Assembly (NCBI RefSeq): GCF_026151205.1
Contig: NC_087078.1
Location: 5,969,675 to 6,033,674, forward strand
Reading direction: 5' to 3'
From: Bolinopsis microptera
Lineage: Eukaryota > Ctenophora > Tentaculata > Lobata > Bolinopsidae
Length of the DNA: 64,000 bases
Shown: in pieces, positions 49,092-62,597 of the stretch
Layout: every line of letters starts with the position of its first letter
How positions within the stretch are numbered: the stretch's first letter is position 1
Made by a program: the position numbers and the translations under genes
The notes under the pieces: model-generated
Told to the model about the DNA's origin: nothing
Database searches by the model: none
Seen by the model: the letters and a program-made list of their open reading frames with translations, nothing else

Positions 49092-50309
49092 CGTGTATAT
49101 ACCAATCCCACAAATCTAACGTTGTATTCCAGTCTTCAGTACTATTCTAGTCCCAGTGATGAGACACAATTAACATATAGTACTGGTAGGGGAAGCACTG
49201 GAGTGCCCATCGGGGTTTATATTTTAAAACTGATTATAACAAATACGACCATTGGAGACACTCCCCTTACGAGGGGCTTTCGATCAATCAACCGAGTCTT
49301 ATTATATTGCGACAATTGAATGTAACTTTCTAAATCACATTTTTTACTGAAATAAAAGATTTATTCGATAAATCATAAAATGACGTCGGTTCACAATCCT
49401 TTTTATAAAATTGAATTCATGTCTTCAGTACCATTTTATTACTTATTGATAAGGCACAATTAACGGCCCGGTACAGTTTGGTTCCTTTCCCATTTAGCTT
49501 ACTAGAAGAGTGTATCTCGTTTTGTTAATAACAGATAAATTAAAGTCTCCAGTGCCTACTGCCTAGTACAACAAAACATCAATGGAAGTTTAAACGTGTC
49601 CAATTTAAGGAAGCTTTAGGAAGTTTTAGGGTAAATTAACCTTAATAAATGAACATCAAAGAGATGTCACAAAACACACTAAAAGTACAGGACCACAAAT
49701 TGGGTCCACATCTAAGTTCCTGTTGATGATAACTTTTTTGACAGCACTCCGCACTAAAAACTGCTTGCTCCATGCGCTCGTTATGCTCCAACAGTTTACT
49801 AGGCTACGATAATCACAGTAATGGCAGTAACTATACTAATTCTCCCTGACTTCCCCCCTTATCGGCACTTCCATCTCCATACCTCCACATACTCAGACTA
49901 ATGCCAAGATATTAGTACATCCTACAACTCCTTGCTAACTTCTAGCAACTTCAACTAATGCACTGTGATAGTAGGTGGGCCAGTTTCCACACAGGGCAGC
50001 TATGGGGAAGTTGTATGGGTTATATTGCTGTTCACCTGTTGGTCCGTCTCCTGAGAGGGTTCACTTGGCCTGCTTCACTTGTGGTCCCACTTCTCCCTCC
50101 CCACAGCTGCATTCTTCCCAATGTGTTAGGATGTCATGATGTCAGTTTTCACTTTTTCTCTTTACGTCTGTCTTCAATTCCCGGGGTTTGACGTAATTTC
50201 CTGATAGTTCGAATACAAATGAGCAGAAGCCTGACCAGGGTTAGAGTTGAACCAGCTTGATGCGGATGTATCAGGACAGTTCAGCAGTGTACGTCAGAGA
50301 GTGGGGATG

Positions 50310-50311
50310 AG

Positions 50312-50357
<46 letters not shown>
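50310..50357. repeat. (GA)n microsatellite
   Basis: Nearly pure GA, complementary to the TC tract at 50452-50501, 95 bp away. Confidence 0.95.
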
Positions 50358-50446
50358 TAGAAGGGTTTCTCCAGATAACAGAATCTTGTACAACTTCCCT
50401 TCTCGGGCTCACTAGTCGGAGGAGTCCTTCTCACAGTCCTCACCGG

Positions 50447-50451
<5 letters not shown>

Positions 50452-50501
<50 letters not shown>
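50452..50501. repeat. (TC)n microsatellite
   Basis: Nearly pure TC, inverted relative to the GA tract at 50310-50357. Confidence 0.95.
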
Positions 50502-50506
<5 letters not shown>

Positions 50507-52918
50507 TCAGACTTGTTCGTTATCTCCTGATAATACAGGGGGCGGTGGCGAGACTACCGTTGTATTTCTCAAGATAATGTCTGTATATCCAGTCTAGTTC
50601 AAATTCTGATAGTCGACACTTACTGTAGTTGCACATGAGATTTGTTTTGAGTTGGGTACTTGATGTGCTATAGGCCGGTCAGCGCTGTAGTGCTATCAGT
50701 GCTAAAATACAGTGCTGTACGGCATATTCTGAAGCTCTGATGAGAACTATGACAAGTTGTTGCAGGAGGTTTAACAGTGGCCACCCCGACAATCAACGTG
50801 TTGAACATGGTTGAAGAACAACACAGCACAACTTGTTTAACACAGCCCACACACGTGTTTAACAGTTCAGCCCAGAGGAACGCTCACATTTCTGTTTTGG
50901 TACCCTGCCCTGATCCTCTCTGGCAGCAGTATCTGATTTTATCGCTAGTTGCATTCCGACATGCCTCTGTCATCTCCCCACAGCTGCATGATCCATCACC
51001 GTTACCCTCTGGTTGCAAGTATAGCACTCACTGCTCGGGGCTCACTGGTGTTTAACACGCATGTGTCCAGTACCTGATAATAGAACTTAAACATGCCTGG
51101 TGGCGATTGAGTTCTGGTTATAGGTCCGTGTTTAACAACAGCCCCGCAGCTAACGGCACATCAGCAATTGTTTATAAGATACCAGAACTTTTAATAGTTT
51201 AAGTATGTCGAGCTTCATTTCTCCGAACTTGGTGACTGGTGTCTAGTTTGAATTGTCTGTTGTGCGTCTGGCGTAATATTTTGTTAATATGGAAAGCCTT
51301 TTGTGTAGATTTAGAATAAGCGAAATTGCCTGGTCAATAATTAATAATTAACCATCGGCTAATGATTGAAGGGGGTTATCCGTTAATACAACACTTGAAA
51401 AGCTTCTTGGAAATCCAAATTCTCGTAAAACCCTTTGGTCTTACATTATTAGTGCTTCGAGTCGCCATATTTCTATCGCCATCTTTGTTTAATGAGCAAT
51501 CAGAAGTCTCTATTGCTCAAGATTTTTTTGTGTGGAAGATTTTGTTGTGTGGAAGTGATATGTGAAGCCTCCATAGTCCATTCTTTTAAGGTTATTGGTT
51601 GTAATAATGAAAATTGTCTGTTGGCCTAGTCTGGCGCAAGGGTCAATCAATAAATTTAATTCACTTTGTTGACACAATTTTCAAAAGAAGCGAAAAAATC
51701 GCACTCTAAGTTCCCAAATTGGTTCCCTAATGTATCCTCTAATGTGACATATTACTATTTCACTACTTTCCGACACGGTCAACTTATCACCAGCAACATC
51801 CCTCACCATGACGGTGACCATGATTCAGACATGAGCACCGAGCATAACCAATCATCTCTCCGAGATAAAGTTAGAAAGACACTGCCACTGTCCTGCCACC
51901 CTGCCCTGCCCTGGCAGGTTCACCTCCTGTTTTTTGGCACGATATTACTGCAGTTCTCTTGACTAGACAAAACCCCAGTGATAGAGCTGTCAGACTCCCT
52001 GTACTATGCAGGATCCCTCCTCACTCCTCCTCCTCCTCACTATTGCTGGAGCAAGTGTCATCAGCTCTCCTGTGCAGTCTTATCGGCTTCCTACACCTCT
52101 CAAATTGTCAGAGTTCAAGTTGAAACTGTCCGGAGCGTTGTACCGGACTTACAGTGCCCTGATAAAGTTGCGGCAGCTGATCTGATTAAGTCGTCGTTAA
52201 TTAGGATTGACAGGCTGGCTTCACCCCTTATTTGAGCTGACTCTAAGACTCTGATAGTCTCAGAACGGGAACACCCGATTATTGTTTCCCACTCAACCAG
52301 CCTGTAATAACCATGGAACGTGCTTACTTTATATAGAATTATTCGCGGGTTTTTTGTAAGTCTCATAGTTGCTACCCGTGTCTTGAACATAAATTAACAT
52401 CGTCGAGGTGAAGTGTAATTTTGTCTCGAAGTTTACCTTATCATCCGAATAATTGACAATTATGACACTTTTAACGCATGCATACCTTACAAATGATTTG
52501 GCACATGTCTCGTGCCCTTTGCAAGATATAGTAGTTAGTTACAAATCAAAACGTGTACTTTACCTCCGTTTACGGAACTACTTTACCTTGAATCGTTCGT
52601 CTGAATTCTGATTGCTTCCGGAGAATATCTAACTCTGCAGTTTTTATTTTCATCATTTAATTATCTAAGTGCACATGCTTCATTCATTTTCAAATCTCAA
52701 ACCTCACTTTACCGGAAATCTCAATGTGAGATCACATATTAAAACTGGGTTGAGGGAGTGTTAAATGCTAAGAAACACGTTTAGATCAATGGTTCAATCA
52801 ATGTACCAGTTATTTTATTTTTCCATTGTGCAATATAATGCTAACATAAACATCGGAAATAAAACTAAAGATAGATAAAACATTTCTAACAGAATCCTCC
52901 CTGTAGGCAATAGTAGAG

Positions 52919-55900
52919 ATGGTGGCGGAATGTATAATCCACGAAGACACAGACAGTCTCCTTGGTCTCTCTCTGACGGGAATGTCGGACGCGAATCTCA
53001 CTTCCTCCGCAGGACAATGTTATCAGGTTAGTTCTTATTTCTTTAACTTTGAATAATATATACCTTTGATATGACTATTTGAAAGTTAAATAACATCTCA
53101 AAAATTTGATGAGTGCTGCACGAAAAAAAAACTAAAATCTTTAAAATATGTTTTTTTTAAACTAGAATAACTTTATAATTGATACATGCACCATGTAGGC
53201 CTGAAATTAAACATTTTACACCATTCTGATCCCTGTTATCTTGTTATGTGCAATGATACAAACACTTTATAGATCATAATGATCTCTTTAAGATCATCTT
53301 GAAATGCACCGAGTAAGTTAATTCGTGGTTTGAACTAATTTTCTCCAATCTTAAACAAAGTTTCTTTATTCCTGAATAAACTTTCTTTAATGCTGTTCTT
53401 CTGCAATTTCTCTTCGTTCACCAGTATTACTATGGCTTTCCGGTTTTGTAATGGGTCTTCGGATTTGACTGGAAGGAATTTGTATTCCAAAGGGTTGTCA
53501 TCTGTCATAATTAAGGAAGGATATATTAAGATTGTGTTTTAAAATTCATAAAAGATCTCTGCAATTCCTGTTATCTCCGGGCAAACTGTCATATCGGACA
53601 ATTATGGGCTTCCAAAATTATCACTTTTAACCTCGGGTTCCATAATGTACAATGTAATTTATCCAAGGGCAATGTCATGTCATGAGAAAATGTTTTAATA
53701 TACCCTGTACGGTGATGTCAACTTTGCTTTTTTTAACTCCATCGTGCTATCATGATACCCCTATAACGGGGAGGCCATGACTAAGCCGGAAAGTAGGGAA
53801 TCTTGATATTTCTGGGCTACTTCCCGACTAGAACTGTCTGGTAGACCTCGCGTTCTTACCCATACCACAATCCAGATAACCCATCCTAGTAGGGTTATAA
53901 ACCTATCTTAGTAGGGTTATAAACCTATCTTAGTAGGGTTATAAACCCATCCTAGTAGGGTTATAAACCCATCCTAGTAGGGTTATAAACCCATCCTAGT
54001 AGGGTTATAAACCCGACATAGTAGGGTTAGAAACCCATCCTAGTAGGGTTATAAACCCGACATAGTAGGGTTAGAAACCCTATTATTGTTTTATGGTGAT
54101 TTGAGGGTTTTCATCGCGCATAATAGCATAATATTCATTTTGTGTTTAAAACAAAATTTAAAGACAGGGCATGCAATGCTAAACTTAATCAATATGCGTA
54201 AACCAAAAACAGGTTGACGAATTGTAATTGAATATAAAAACTTTTAACATCCCTACATTTTTATTGGTTGTAACATTTAACAATTTATTATTCAACTTTA
54301 TTGATGAAATTAAAACTTAAAGTAAAAGTCATCGTAGAATTTAAACTTTGTTTTATAAAACTTGCCTTATGATAAAATTTAAAGTTTGCTTTAACGATGA
54401 AACCAACCACCATAGAGTTTAACAAATCACCCATTTCAGACGTACGTGTCCCTGCCAGAGACGATAGTATTCGGAATCTACGCCCTCTTCGCTCTCATCT
54501 TCGGAGTGGGAGGAAACCTGATAGTAATCCTTGCCACCCTGAAGTACACAGTGTTCAGCTTGGATAGTATCACCATGGTGTTTGTCCGGCACCTGGCTAT
54601 AGCGGACATTCTCTACATCGTCATCAGAGTCTTTCCTTCTATCACCGTTCATTTTGCACGAGGGTGAGTTCAGTTGTTCAACTGTTTTACAACGTTTCAT
54701 TAAAAATTATTTACTTTAATCGCTGAACCAAGAAATCATATAATCTTAAAGAAGAAATAACAGAAAATTTTATTGTAAAGGTGAAAAAAAAAACATTTTG
54801 AAAGTTTTGGTCAATAATTCCAAATCCAGTCAAGCTGAAAATTAGCAGCAATTTATGTCGACATGACGTGTTGTATATTGTGCAAATAGAGAAGAGTTAC
54901 AGCACGTTTTCTTCCGAAACAACGGCTTTTTTGACGCGACTTTTAGACACCACAGTAACAGGTCGTTATGTCAGACCTTCAATTTTCAATAGTTTTATGA
55001 GTTTAGAGTCATGTATTGAAGTGTTGCTATTGAGATGGAGGCTGAGTATCTGATAGCCTGGAAGGTTCCAAGGTTCTGGCTCAGTGATGATGTGGTCCTG
55101 TATTTTTGTCTTCATACCTAAGGTGCTGAGCTCTGCCTGTTATTTTTAGAAAATTGTAAAGTTTAGAATAGCAAGATTCGGATTACAAACGGCTATAATA
55201 AGGAGAAAGAAATGCGCCGGAAGCGAATTCCTAAGGTTTGACCATAGCCGTACCACGGCTCCACAGTAAGCTGTACAACTTGAGAGGGAGAGATATCGGA
55301 ACTGAGCTGATACTAGATGGTAAAGCAGAGTACCTACTGTAGAGCGATCAGTTCGGAGTATTATTGTACAGTCTAAGGAAATGCCAGTCTATTTCAGTGT
55401 AACTTCAGAGAAGTCGCACAACAGCTTTTTGTTAAACTGCTTGACTGCTTCACTAATTATAAGTGTCTATGAACATGTAATGTTGTTGTTGAAAAGAAGT
55501 GCATACCGGCCCGGTTTCGCACAGATATTCTGAGGTCCACTTTGATGTGCCGACTACTTTAAAAGTAATCGTGAATTCATATAAATATAAAGTCATTTGT
55601 CAAGAAAGCAAGTTATACCTATGAACCTGATAGTGCTGATAAATTTATATCGAAAAGAATCCACACTTGGTGTGGCAAAATTTCTAGATATCGTATTCTA
55701 ACAGGCTTGCTTAGAGAATCACCTTCCATACATACTGATTCAGTACGATTGTATAAATTCTAAGATTTACTACAATAAGCTAACAGAAAATTCTATTTCA
55801 GATGGGTGATGGGAAAAGTGCTGTGCTTCCTCTCAGCCAACACAGTAACGATCAGCACCATAGCCAGCATGCACTTCATCCTCACCGTCTCCATCCACCG

Positions 55901-56702
55901 TCTCCTCCGGTGCCTCTTCCCTCTCCGGTTCAGCCTCTCCGTCCGAAACAAAGCAACTATCCTAGCTCTCATACTGTGGGGCTACTCCGCAATATGCTCC
56001 GTCATCTCGCTCTCCCTCGACATTGAGGTATACTTCAGGCCGAGTATTGCTGCTTGTGATATTGATTACTCCCGGCATAAGAGCCTGGCGGTGTCCGGAG
56101 TTATGGTTCAGATGCTCATACCTTTCGCTGGAATCGTTCTGATTAATATCGGAATGTACATCATAGCAAGGCATCGATTTAAGGATCTCTCCAACAACCA
56201 AGCTCTGATGACGGTGGCCTCTGTCGCGGGTCTCTTTGTGGTGGCCTGGTTACCGTCCATCCTGGTGATCTTACTGGGAGTGCATGGGATAAGTGCTAAA
56301 TCCCTTATATGGCTGGACAAGGTCCAGATCCACTTCTACATTCTCAGCGTGTTTGGCAACCCTTTCCTCTACTCCTTCGTCCACAAGGGATTCGGCAAAT
56401 TTGCCCGCTCCAAGTTCTCCATATTTGTCAACAAATGCCACAACTCGGTGGAGGCACGATGGGACAACTCTATCTCCAAATCCTCTGACCACACCCCCGG
56501 GGGTGAGGAAATGGGGGTTGTGCCCAAGTGCCAGGGAAGACGCGGCTCCAAACAAAACATTGGCATGAAACGTGCCGGGTCTAGCGATCTTATAAATGAG
56601 CCTCTCAAAGACATTGCCATTATGGAAAATGATAAGGCTAAGTGCAGTAAAGACTGCAGTGAGGAGAATTCTAAAGACTCAGGACTATGCTCCGCCTCGT
56701 AA
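52919..56702 (+). CDS. class A (rhodopsin-like) G protein-coupled receptor, 3 coding exons, 410 aa
   Basis: Coding exons: 52919-53026 (exon begins 52907 after CCCTGTAG; donor GTTAGT), 54440-54663 (acceptor CATTTCAG, donor GTGAGT), 55802-56702 (acceptor CTATTTCAG). Phases match (0, 2). The short N-terminus has an N-glycosylation site (NLT). Landmarks: GGNLIVILA in helix 1 (N62), HLAIADIL in helix 2 (D92), C119 before helix 3 and C196 in loop 2 as the usual disulfide, ILWGY in helix 4 (W170), FVVAWLPS in helix 6, NPFLYS in helix 7 (N297-Y301). The end of helix 3 reads HRL (143-145) where most receptors have DRY. The long Ser/Lys-rich tail offers kinase sites. The ligand cannot be told; it looks like an orphan amine/peptide-type receptor. 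It acts in the plasma membrane through G proteins. Confidence 0.88.
53880..54082. repeat. 22-bp minisatellite, about 9 copies, in GPCR intron 1
   Basis: CCATCCTAGTAGGGTTATAA units with few changes; the last copies alternate with CCGACATAGTAGGGTTAGAA. Confidence 0.95.
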
Positions 56703-58287
56703 AACTTTAAAACACTCATAATGTTATGTATTGATCATATTTTCATACATTTTTTTTGTTCACCAGATAGGTCTCGTACTGGTCGCTTTTTTCAATTTCA
56801 ATTGAAACTGATTCCATTTATTATGGTGCTCATATTATGAGGGTGAAACAGTCGTTTTTAATTTTACAATAACTGGTATTTTATAACTATTGTACTGCAT
56901 GCAATCAGCCGACCAGGAATGAACATCAAGCATTCGATAAAGTTTACAGAGACTCCCTTAATTATTATTGATATCTTAATATTGTCAAATGAAATTGGCA
57001 CCTGGAAATTTTACCCTTTACTCATTTAATTGGAACTGTATGTGTTTCTAAACGCCAATTTCGTATGATACCTTTATGATTTGTATTTGTTTACTTCTAC
57101 CAAAGAACGCATAACTTAGAATGTTCAATCTTTAGCATGTCTCTTAAGGTACCTTAAGGTACCTTTCAACCTTATTTCTTAAGGCTCTAAGGTGGTACCT
57201 TTCAACCACGCATGTGCTTTGGTAAAGTACCTTTCATAAACGTTGCTCCATAACATATTGATACTATGACCACTTTAATCTTTGTTTCTTTCTTGAATAT
57301 ATTGTCTTATTTTGTTTTTGTTCTTTATTCGTAACTTTTCTTATTCATAAAGTAACTTGTTGATTACTTTAAGTATTTACTTTATACGGTTTGAATCCAT
57401 GTGTTTAATTTGTTGTACAATAACAAATACTGAATCGTTGAATTAAACGAGCGGAATGATACTGTTTCAAAATTACTCACCTACCTACGTGAGTATGCAT
57501 GGCACGCGGACACCGGAAATTCCCCGATTAGGAATGTATATAATGAGATAAATATATGAAATAACCCAAAGTTCTGTTTAAAACAAAATTCTCGAAATAA
57601 ACCAATCAGTCAGAATGATGCCATGCGAGTCATTCAACGGTCAGTTGCTATTTGATACTCAACTTCAAAATAACTTTACTTATAGTCCTTTTCGTGACAT
57701 AGCAACTCGTTAATCTTTTCATAGTCATCAGAACATGAGTACAAGCAACCTTGCCCACCTACCATTGTTACAAAGAGGAAACTAAAGCATAGAACATCAA
57801 TTAGATTAAGCTTGTTAACGTTAACAGACTTAAACATTCGCGAAGTCAAAAGCTTCTACCTAGAGGATGTCATCATTTCAACCTGAAAGTAGCAACTAAC
57901 CTCGTTCTTGAGTTGGTTCCCTGTGTGAGTTGGTTCCCTGTGTGAACTGACAAAACTGTCACAGCAACTTCTACGAGATCAGTTCAAATTTACTGCTTTT
58001 AACTTTTTTAAAGTTCTACTGTTCTAAGCAATAGTTATTTCAAGAGCTGGAGTTTATCCAAGATAAAAACTCGCCTTAAACCGTCTTTACCTCGAATATC
58101 TCCTTGAATTTTTGTTACTGTCGATTATGACTATGTCATATTTTCTCATAATATGGATAAAAATTGTTTCAAAAACAAAAATGAATTATTAAATCTAAGA
58201 AATTCTAACTAACTGATTGATTGCCTATTTCCCTACAGTCAGGTTTTGGATCGGAACTGAACTTCTCTCCACTGACACATGTGAGTT
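56703..58287. other. intergenic, AT-rich
   Basis: 3' flank of the GPCR gene. No coding region seen; a small cluster of AAGGTACCTT-type repeats lies at 57145-57235. Confidence 0.45.
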
Positions 58288-58364
58288 ATGTGACATGTGA
58301 CATGTGACATGTGACATGTGACATGTGACATGTGACATGTGACATGTGACATGTGACATGTGAC
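58288..58364. repeat. 9-bp satellite TGTGACATG
   Basis: About eight perfect copies; it directly abuts the LINE relic. Confidence 0.95.
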
Positions 58365-58369
58365 CTACA

Positions 58370-59020
58370 AAGTCGATCCGGGGAAGCATAGAAAATGTGT
58401 ATGATTTCATCTACTTAGACTCCTGGATTGAGAGCACAGATAGGGAGATAGGGGTTAGAAAGGGAAAAGCGTGGGGTGCCCTACATAGACTGAAGGATAT
58501 CTGTAAATCCAATCTCTCAAAGAGCCTCAAGATTAGATTTTTCATAGCGGCTTGTGAATCAGTACTGCTCTACGGATCAGAAACCTGGACTTAAGAGAAA
58601 AATTTTGACGGGACATAAACAAAGATGTTGCGTATGGTGCTGGGTATCTCATGGAAGGACAAGGTCAGCAATATAAATATAACTTTGTATGGTAACCTAC
58701 CAAGGCTGTTGAACAAGTTACGAAGCAGGAGATTAAAAATGGCGGGACACTGCATCCGACATCCTGAGCTACTTGCCAGTGATTTATCCTTATGGGAACC
58801 TACGCACGGTAGAGTACAGCAAGGCCGACCAAGACAAAGCTACTTGTCTATTAAGGAAGTTGGGACAAACTCTAAAGAGGAACTGCGAACCCCTTTTCGG
58901 GCAGTATGTAAACAAGCATTTTATTTTCCTCGTATTCATCTCGCAGTCGCACATTTTAAGGTTTTTAGAAGGCTGTCTGCACAAATAATAGGTCTAACAG
59001 TGAAAATTATACTATGTCCT
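58370..59020 (+). pseudogene. LINE reverse-transcriptase C-terminal relic
   Basis: Reads DFIYLDSWIEST, AWGALHRLKDICKSNLSKSL, CESVLLYGSETWT, then stops, then MLRMVLGISWKD, LYGNLPRLLNKLRSRRLKMA, GHCIRHPELLASDLSLWEPT, QQGRPRQSY. This is the thumb and C-terminal part of a LINE polyprotein. Two stops and a short deletion after SETWT, and a shifted end, show it is dead. It is not the same type as the intact LINE at 11962-15144. Confidence 0.8.
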
Positions 59021-59259
59021 TCTTAAATAGGGTACAAGATTATCAGAATTCACCATCATTGCAAACCGGCAACGCTGCTTCAAACCGATACGCAGCTGTT
59101 GCTGAAATTTATTTCCTGCCTGTAACTCAGTAAATTTCTTTAATTTTCCACAGAGTTTTGCGGTGGATTTAGAAAAATGAAAGTAATATTTGACTTAAAT
59201 AACATTCGTAAGATAAGTGAATATCAAAATACACATCATTAAACATCAGTTTATAAGCT

Positions 59260-60944
59260 TTAACTGGATGGAATGGAGTTAGCTAAGGTTGAACGCTTTG
59301 CAAATGTTACAGGTTTCACGAAAGGTAGAGGCTTGACGAAAATGGGGCCGCCAACACTATCGATGTTTTGTATAGAATTGGAAACCATGCTGCTTTCATG
59401 AAAAGTTTGTGATTTTTCTCCGTTCCGCTGATGGGAACCCAAAATTGACTTATGGCTAACACTATTAGAAAGACATTCCGATGATTGATGGCCATGTTTC
59501 TTCTGATGTAAAACTAAAGATGATTTCCAGCTAGTCCTGTAGGAACATTCAAAGCATTTAAATGGTTCTTCGCCAGTATGAGTCCGCTGATGTACAACTA
59601 AAGTTGATTTTTGGCATGCACTGTAGGAACATTTAGAACATTGATATGGTTTTTCGCCGGTATGACTCATCTGATGGGAAATTAAGTGTGATCTTTGGCT
59701 AGCACTATAGGAACAATCAGAACATTTAAAAGATTTTTCTCTGGAATGAGTTTTCTTATGAGAAACTAAGTGTGATTTTTGGCTAGCACTGTAGGAACAC
59801 TCAGAGCATTTATATGGTTTTTCTTTGGTATGAGTCCTCTGATGTCGAACTAAAGATGATTTTTGGCTAGCACTGTAGGAACATTCAGAGCATTTATATG
59901 GTTTTTCTCCGGTATGAGTCCTCTGGTGTGTAATTAATGATGATTTTCGCCTTGCACTGTAGGAACATTTAGAACATTTGTAAGGGGTTTCTCCGGTATG
60001 AGTCAGCTGATGTAAAACTAAAGATGATTTTTGCCTTGCACTGTAGGAACATATATTACATTTATATGGTTTTTCTTCGGTATGAGTCCTCTGATGTAAA
60101 AGTAAAGATAGTTTTTGCCTTGCACTGTAGGAACATTTTTTACATTTGTAAGGGGTTTCTCCGGCATGAGTCCACTGATGTACAACCAAAGTTGATTTTT
60201 GGCTTGTGCTGTATTGACATTTGGAACATTTAAACTGTTTTTCACTGTAAGAAGTTTCAAACAATTTTAATTGTTTTTGGATTCCTTTCATCCACTCTGT
60301 TTCGGCAGCAGAAATTTGGCGAAGTGTTGACTCATCATTGCTTTGCATAATTTCAGAACATGTAATCAGTTTTTCTTTGATATGAGTCCTATGATGTAAA
60401 ACTAAAGCTGATTTTTGGGCAGCACTATAGGAACAATCAGAACATTTAAACGGTTTTTCTCCGGTATGACTTTTCTGATGGGAAGCTAAGTATGATTTTC
60501 GGCTTGTACTGTATGGACATTCAGAACAGTTAAACCGTATTTCACTGGTATAAAACGGCACATCGAGAAGCATTGTCAATTTTGTTTCGGTGCCGTAAGA
60601 AGTTTCAGAGCATTTTGATTGTTTTTGGGTTACTTTCAACCACTCTGTTTCGGCAGCAGAGGTTTGGCAAAGTCTTAACTCATTATTGTTTTTTACAATC
60701 TGTGAAGATGTTTGGTCTTTATTTGTGTAGTCAGATATTGTAGAATTAAATTCTTGACGGTGTTCCGTAAATGATTCTTGGGCAAGGTGCTGCATTTCGG
60801 AAGGATTTGAATACATTTCTAATTTAATGAGAAAATCATCTTCCTCCTTCTTGATATCTGCCATTATCAATTCTGGTATAATACTTTCTTGTTCTATCTT
60901 CGTCTCATCTTTAAACTCTGGATTCATTTTGCTTCTTCGTTTCA
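59260..60944 (-). CDS. C2H2 zinc-finger protein, 11 fingers, main coding exon
   Basis: The exon starts at 60944 after the acceptor TTGTATTTTCAG; the likely start is ATG 60927 (MNPEFKDETKIEQE), giving 555 residues to the stop at 59260. The ATG at 60984 is in the intron part and less likely. The acidic N-terminal third lacks fingers. Then come 11 C-x2-C-x12-H-x3-H fingers in two groups: two (FNCSECPYS..., FKCSDCSYS...), a 60-residue gap, then nine in tandem with TGEKPYKC-type linkers. Nearly all fingers share CSYSAxxKSxLxxH, so the predicted DNA-contact positions vary little. A Cys/Ser-rich remnant with degenerate finger follows. It is a likely nuclear DNA-binding regulator; the target is unknown. 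Confidence 0.9.
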
Positions 60945-61017
60945 CTGAAAATACAAGAGTCGTATAGAAGTTATCATTTAACAATAGTCATTAGAAATAA
61001 AAGGCGTCTAAGTTCTA

Positions 61018-61899
61018 CCTTATCGGACCTTATTTGGACGGACATTACATGAACGGACATAATTATGAACGGACATTAGTGTGAACGCTCGAAGGCATTC
61101 AAAACACAAAATCCGAAGTTTTTTTGACGGTTTTTTGACTTTTTTTAAAATTTCAGCAAATGATTTTTGAATCCATTTTTTTATACAGTTAGTTAAGAAA
61201 AGCAGTCATTAAGCAGTAAAAAGTTTAAAAATGTGTACTGATCAGTGTTCACATATCATCTTCATCAAATGGGTTTTCGTGCATGAAATAGTCCATGCTT
61301 AAAGCATCAGTGATTTCTAGCTTTATGGAAACCTTTTTTTATCAAACTACCCCGGTCCTGCATTTCAGTGTTAACTTTTACAAGCCATTCGGCGTGAAGT
61401 GGTTTTATCTTAGACAACTTAAGGTTAACCTTAACATCACGTGGAGCTTTCCTAGCACTGTTTCATTACCGCCCCCGAGTAATATGAACTATAACAACGT
61501 CGACAATGTCCTTGGCAACACGATTTACCCATAATATCTAGAGGCTGGAACAAGTTTGTCATGTTGGCGGGGACTAGTTCATGAACTATGTTGTTGAGTG
61601 CCATAATTTCGTTGACTTTTTTCCGTCAAGTGACCCTTGAAAACATCATATACTAGTAGTAGTAGTAGTAGAGTTTTCTGTGCCTCCGGCAGACCAAGGA
61701 GAACCTTTTCGTCGTTAACTTACGGCACAATAAAGTTCTCAAAGTTGTCATATTCTGGACAAAAAGTTCGAAATGGAAAAATTTTTGACTTTAACTTGGA
61801 CGGACATTAATTGAACGGACTTTATTTGAACGGACATTAAGATGAACGCTAGGGCCTCCAGCGTTCAAGTAATGTCCGTCCAAATAAGGTCCGATAAGG
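61018..61899 (-). mobile_element. pogo/Tigger-like relic, copy 2 (882 bp, TA target)
   Basis: Reverse-orientation copy of the element at 20922-21821, with the same ends (CCTTATCGGACCTTATTTGG), the same sub-terminal GAACGGACATTA repeats and TA flanks at 61016-61017 and 61900-61901. The same C-terminal DDE remnant lies on the minus strand. Having the same internal deletion, both are copies of one non-autonomous derivative. It lies about 75 bp upstream of the zinc-finger exon, probably in its intron or promoter. Confidence 0.82.
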
Positions 61900-62224
61900 T
61901 ATATATTTTTTCTACAAACGCAGTTATTTGGATAACTTTTCGCTTTCGTCCTTATTGCTGCAGAATTACACTAATATAAGCTGTAGATACGCTAGGAAGA
62001 GCCTTGATAGTGTGTTGGTTGCAACCCACTAAATTAAGTTCTGGATCACGTATCTGCAAGATCTTAAAAGGGTCATAACTCGCTTATATTGTGAACAACC
62101 AACTTGAAATTTTGGGAAAGCACTTTGATTATTAAACCAAATGTGTCTAGAAACTTTGAAGTTCTCATCTTTAAGTGTTCTTACTTTATGGTGACAATAG
62201 TGAAAAAGAGGAAGTGGCGTGCCA

Positions 62225-62385
62225 CACCCACTGTAACTAACTAAATTTGACGAAACTTTCTGGAAATCTAAGTTTGACTCATATCTATAATCTCTGAAAT
62301 TTCTGTGCAATTCTAAGAAGAGTTAGGTGAGTTATTAAAGGGTTGCGTGTGGGCAGTTAGTTTTGGGCCACCCTGTATTAATACT
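62225..62385 (+). repeat. dispersed repeat with TGGGCCACCCTGTA terminus, copy 2
   Basis: Shares about 130 bp with 15664-15815 and keeps the right-hand end (TGGGCCACCCTGTA), the complement of the left-hand end kept by copy 1. Confidence 0.6.
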
Positions 62386-62597
62386 CGTGACTTGGTTATC
62401 GTCTCCCGTGATCAACACAACCTCATCGTGAGGTTGTGTTGATACAAGTCACGACTGTATTAGCTGAGTAGCTGTATCAGTGTGTATACGGCACGGGCAT
62501 TATTCTATGAGTATTAAACAAAGGTAACACTTGGTACCTTTGTTACCATCATGACGAGGTTGTGTTGATCACGGGAGATGATAACCAAGTCACGAGT
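62383..62597. mobile_element. 215-bp fold-back/MITE-like element
   Basis: ACTCGTGACTTGGTTATC at the left end is the inverse of GATAACCAAGTCACGAGT at the right end, with 42-bp arms differing at one or two bases. A third partial inverted copy (GAGGTTGTGTTGAT) directly follows the left arm, and a GGTAACAAAGGTACC-type hairpin is in the middle. Confidence 0.7.

Larger units (their letters stand above)
49092..52906. other. intergenic, upstream of the GPCR gene
   Basis: No supported coding exon. Holds a (GA)n tract at 50310-50357 and a (TC)n tract at 50452-50501, complementary to each other. Non-coding 5' exons of the GPCR gene may lie here, since its first coding exon begins at a splice acceptor. 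Confidence 0.45.
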
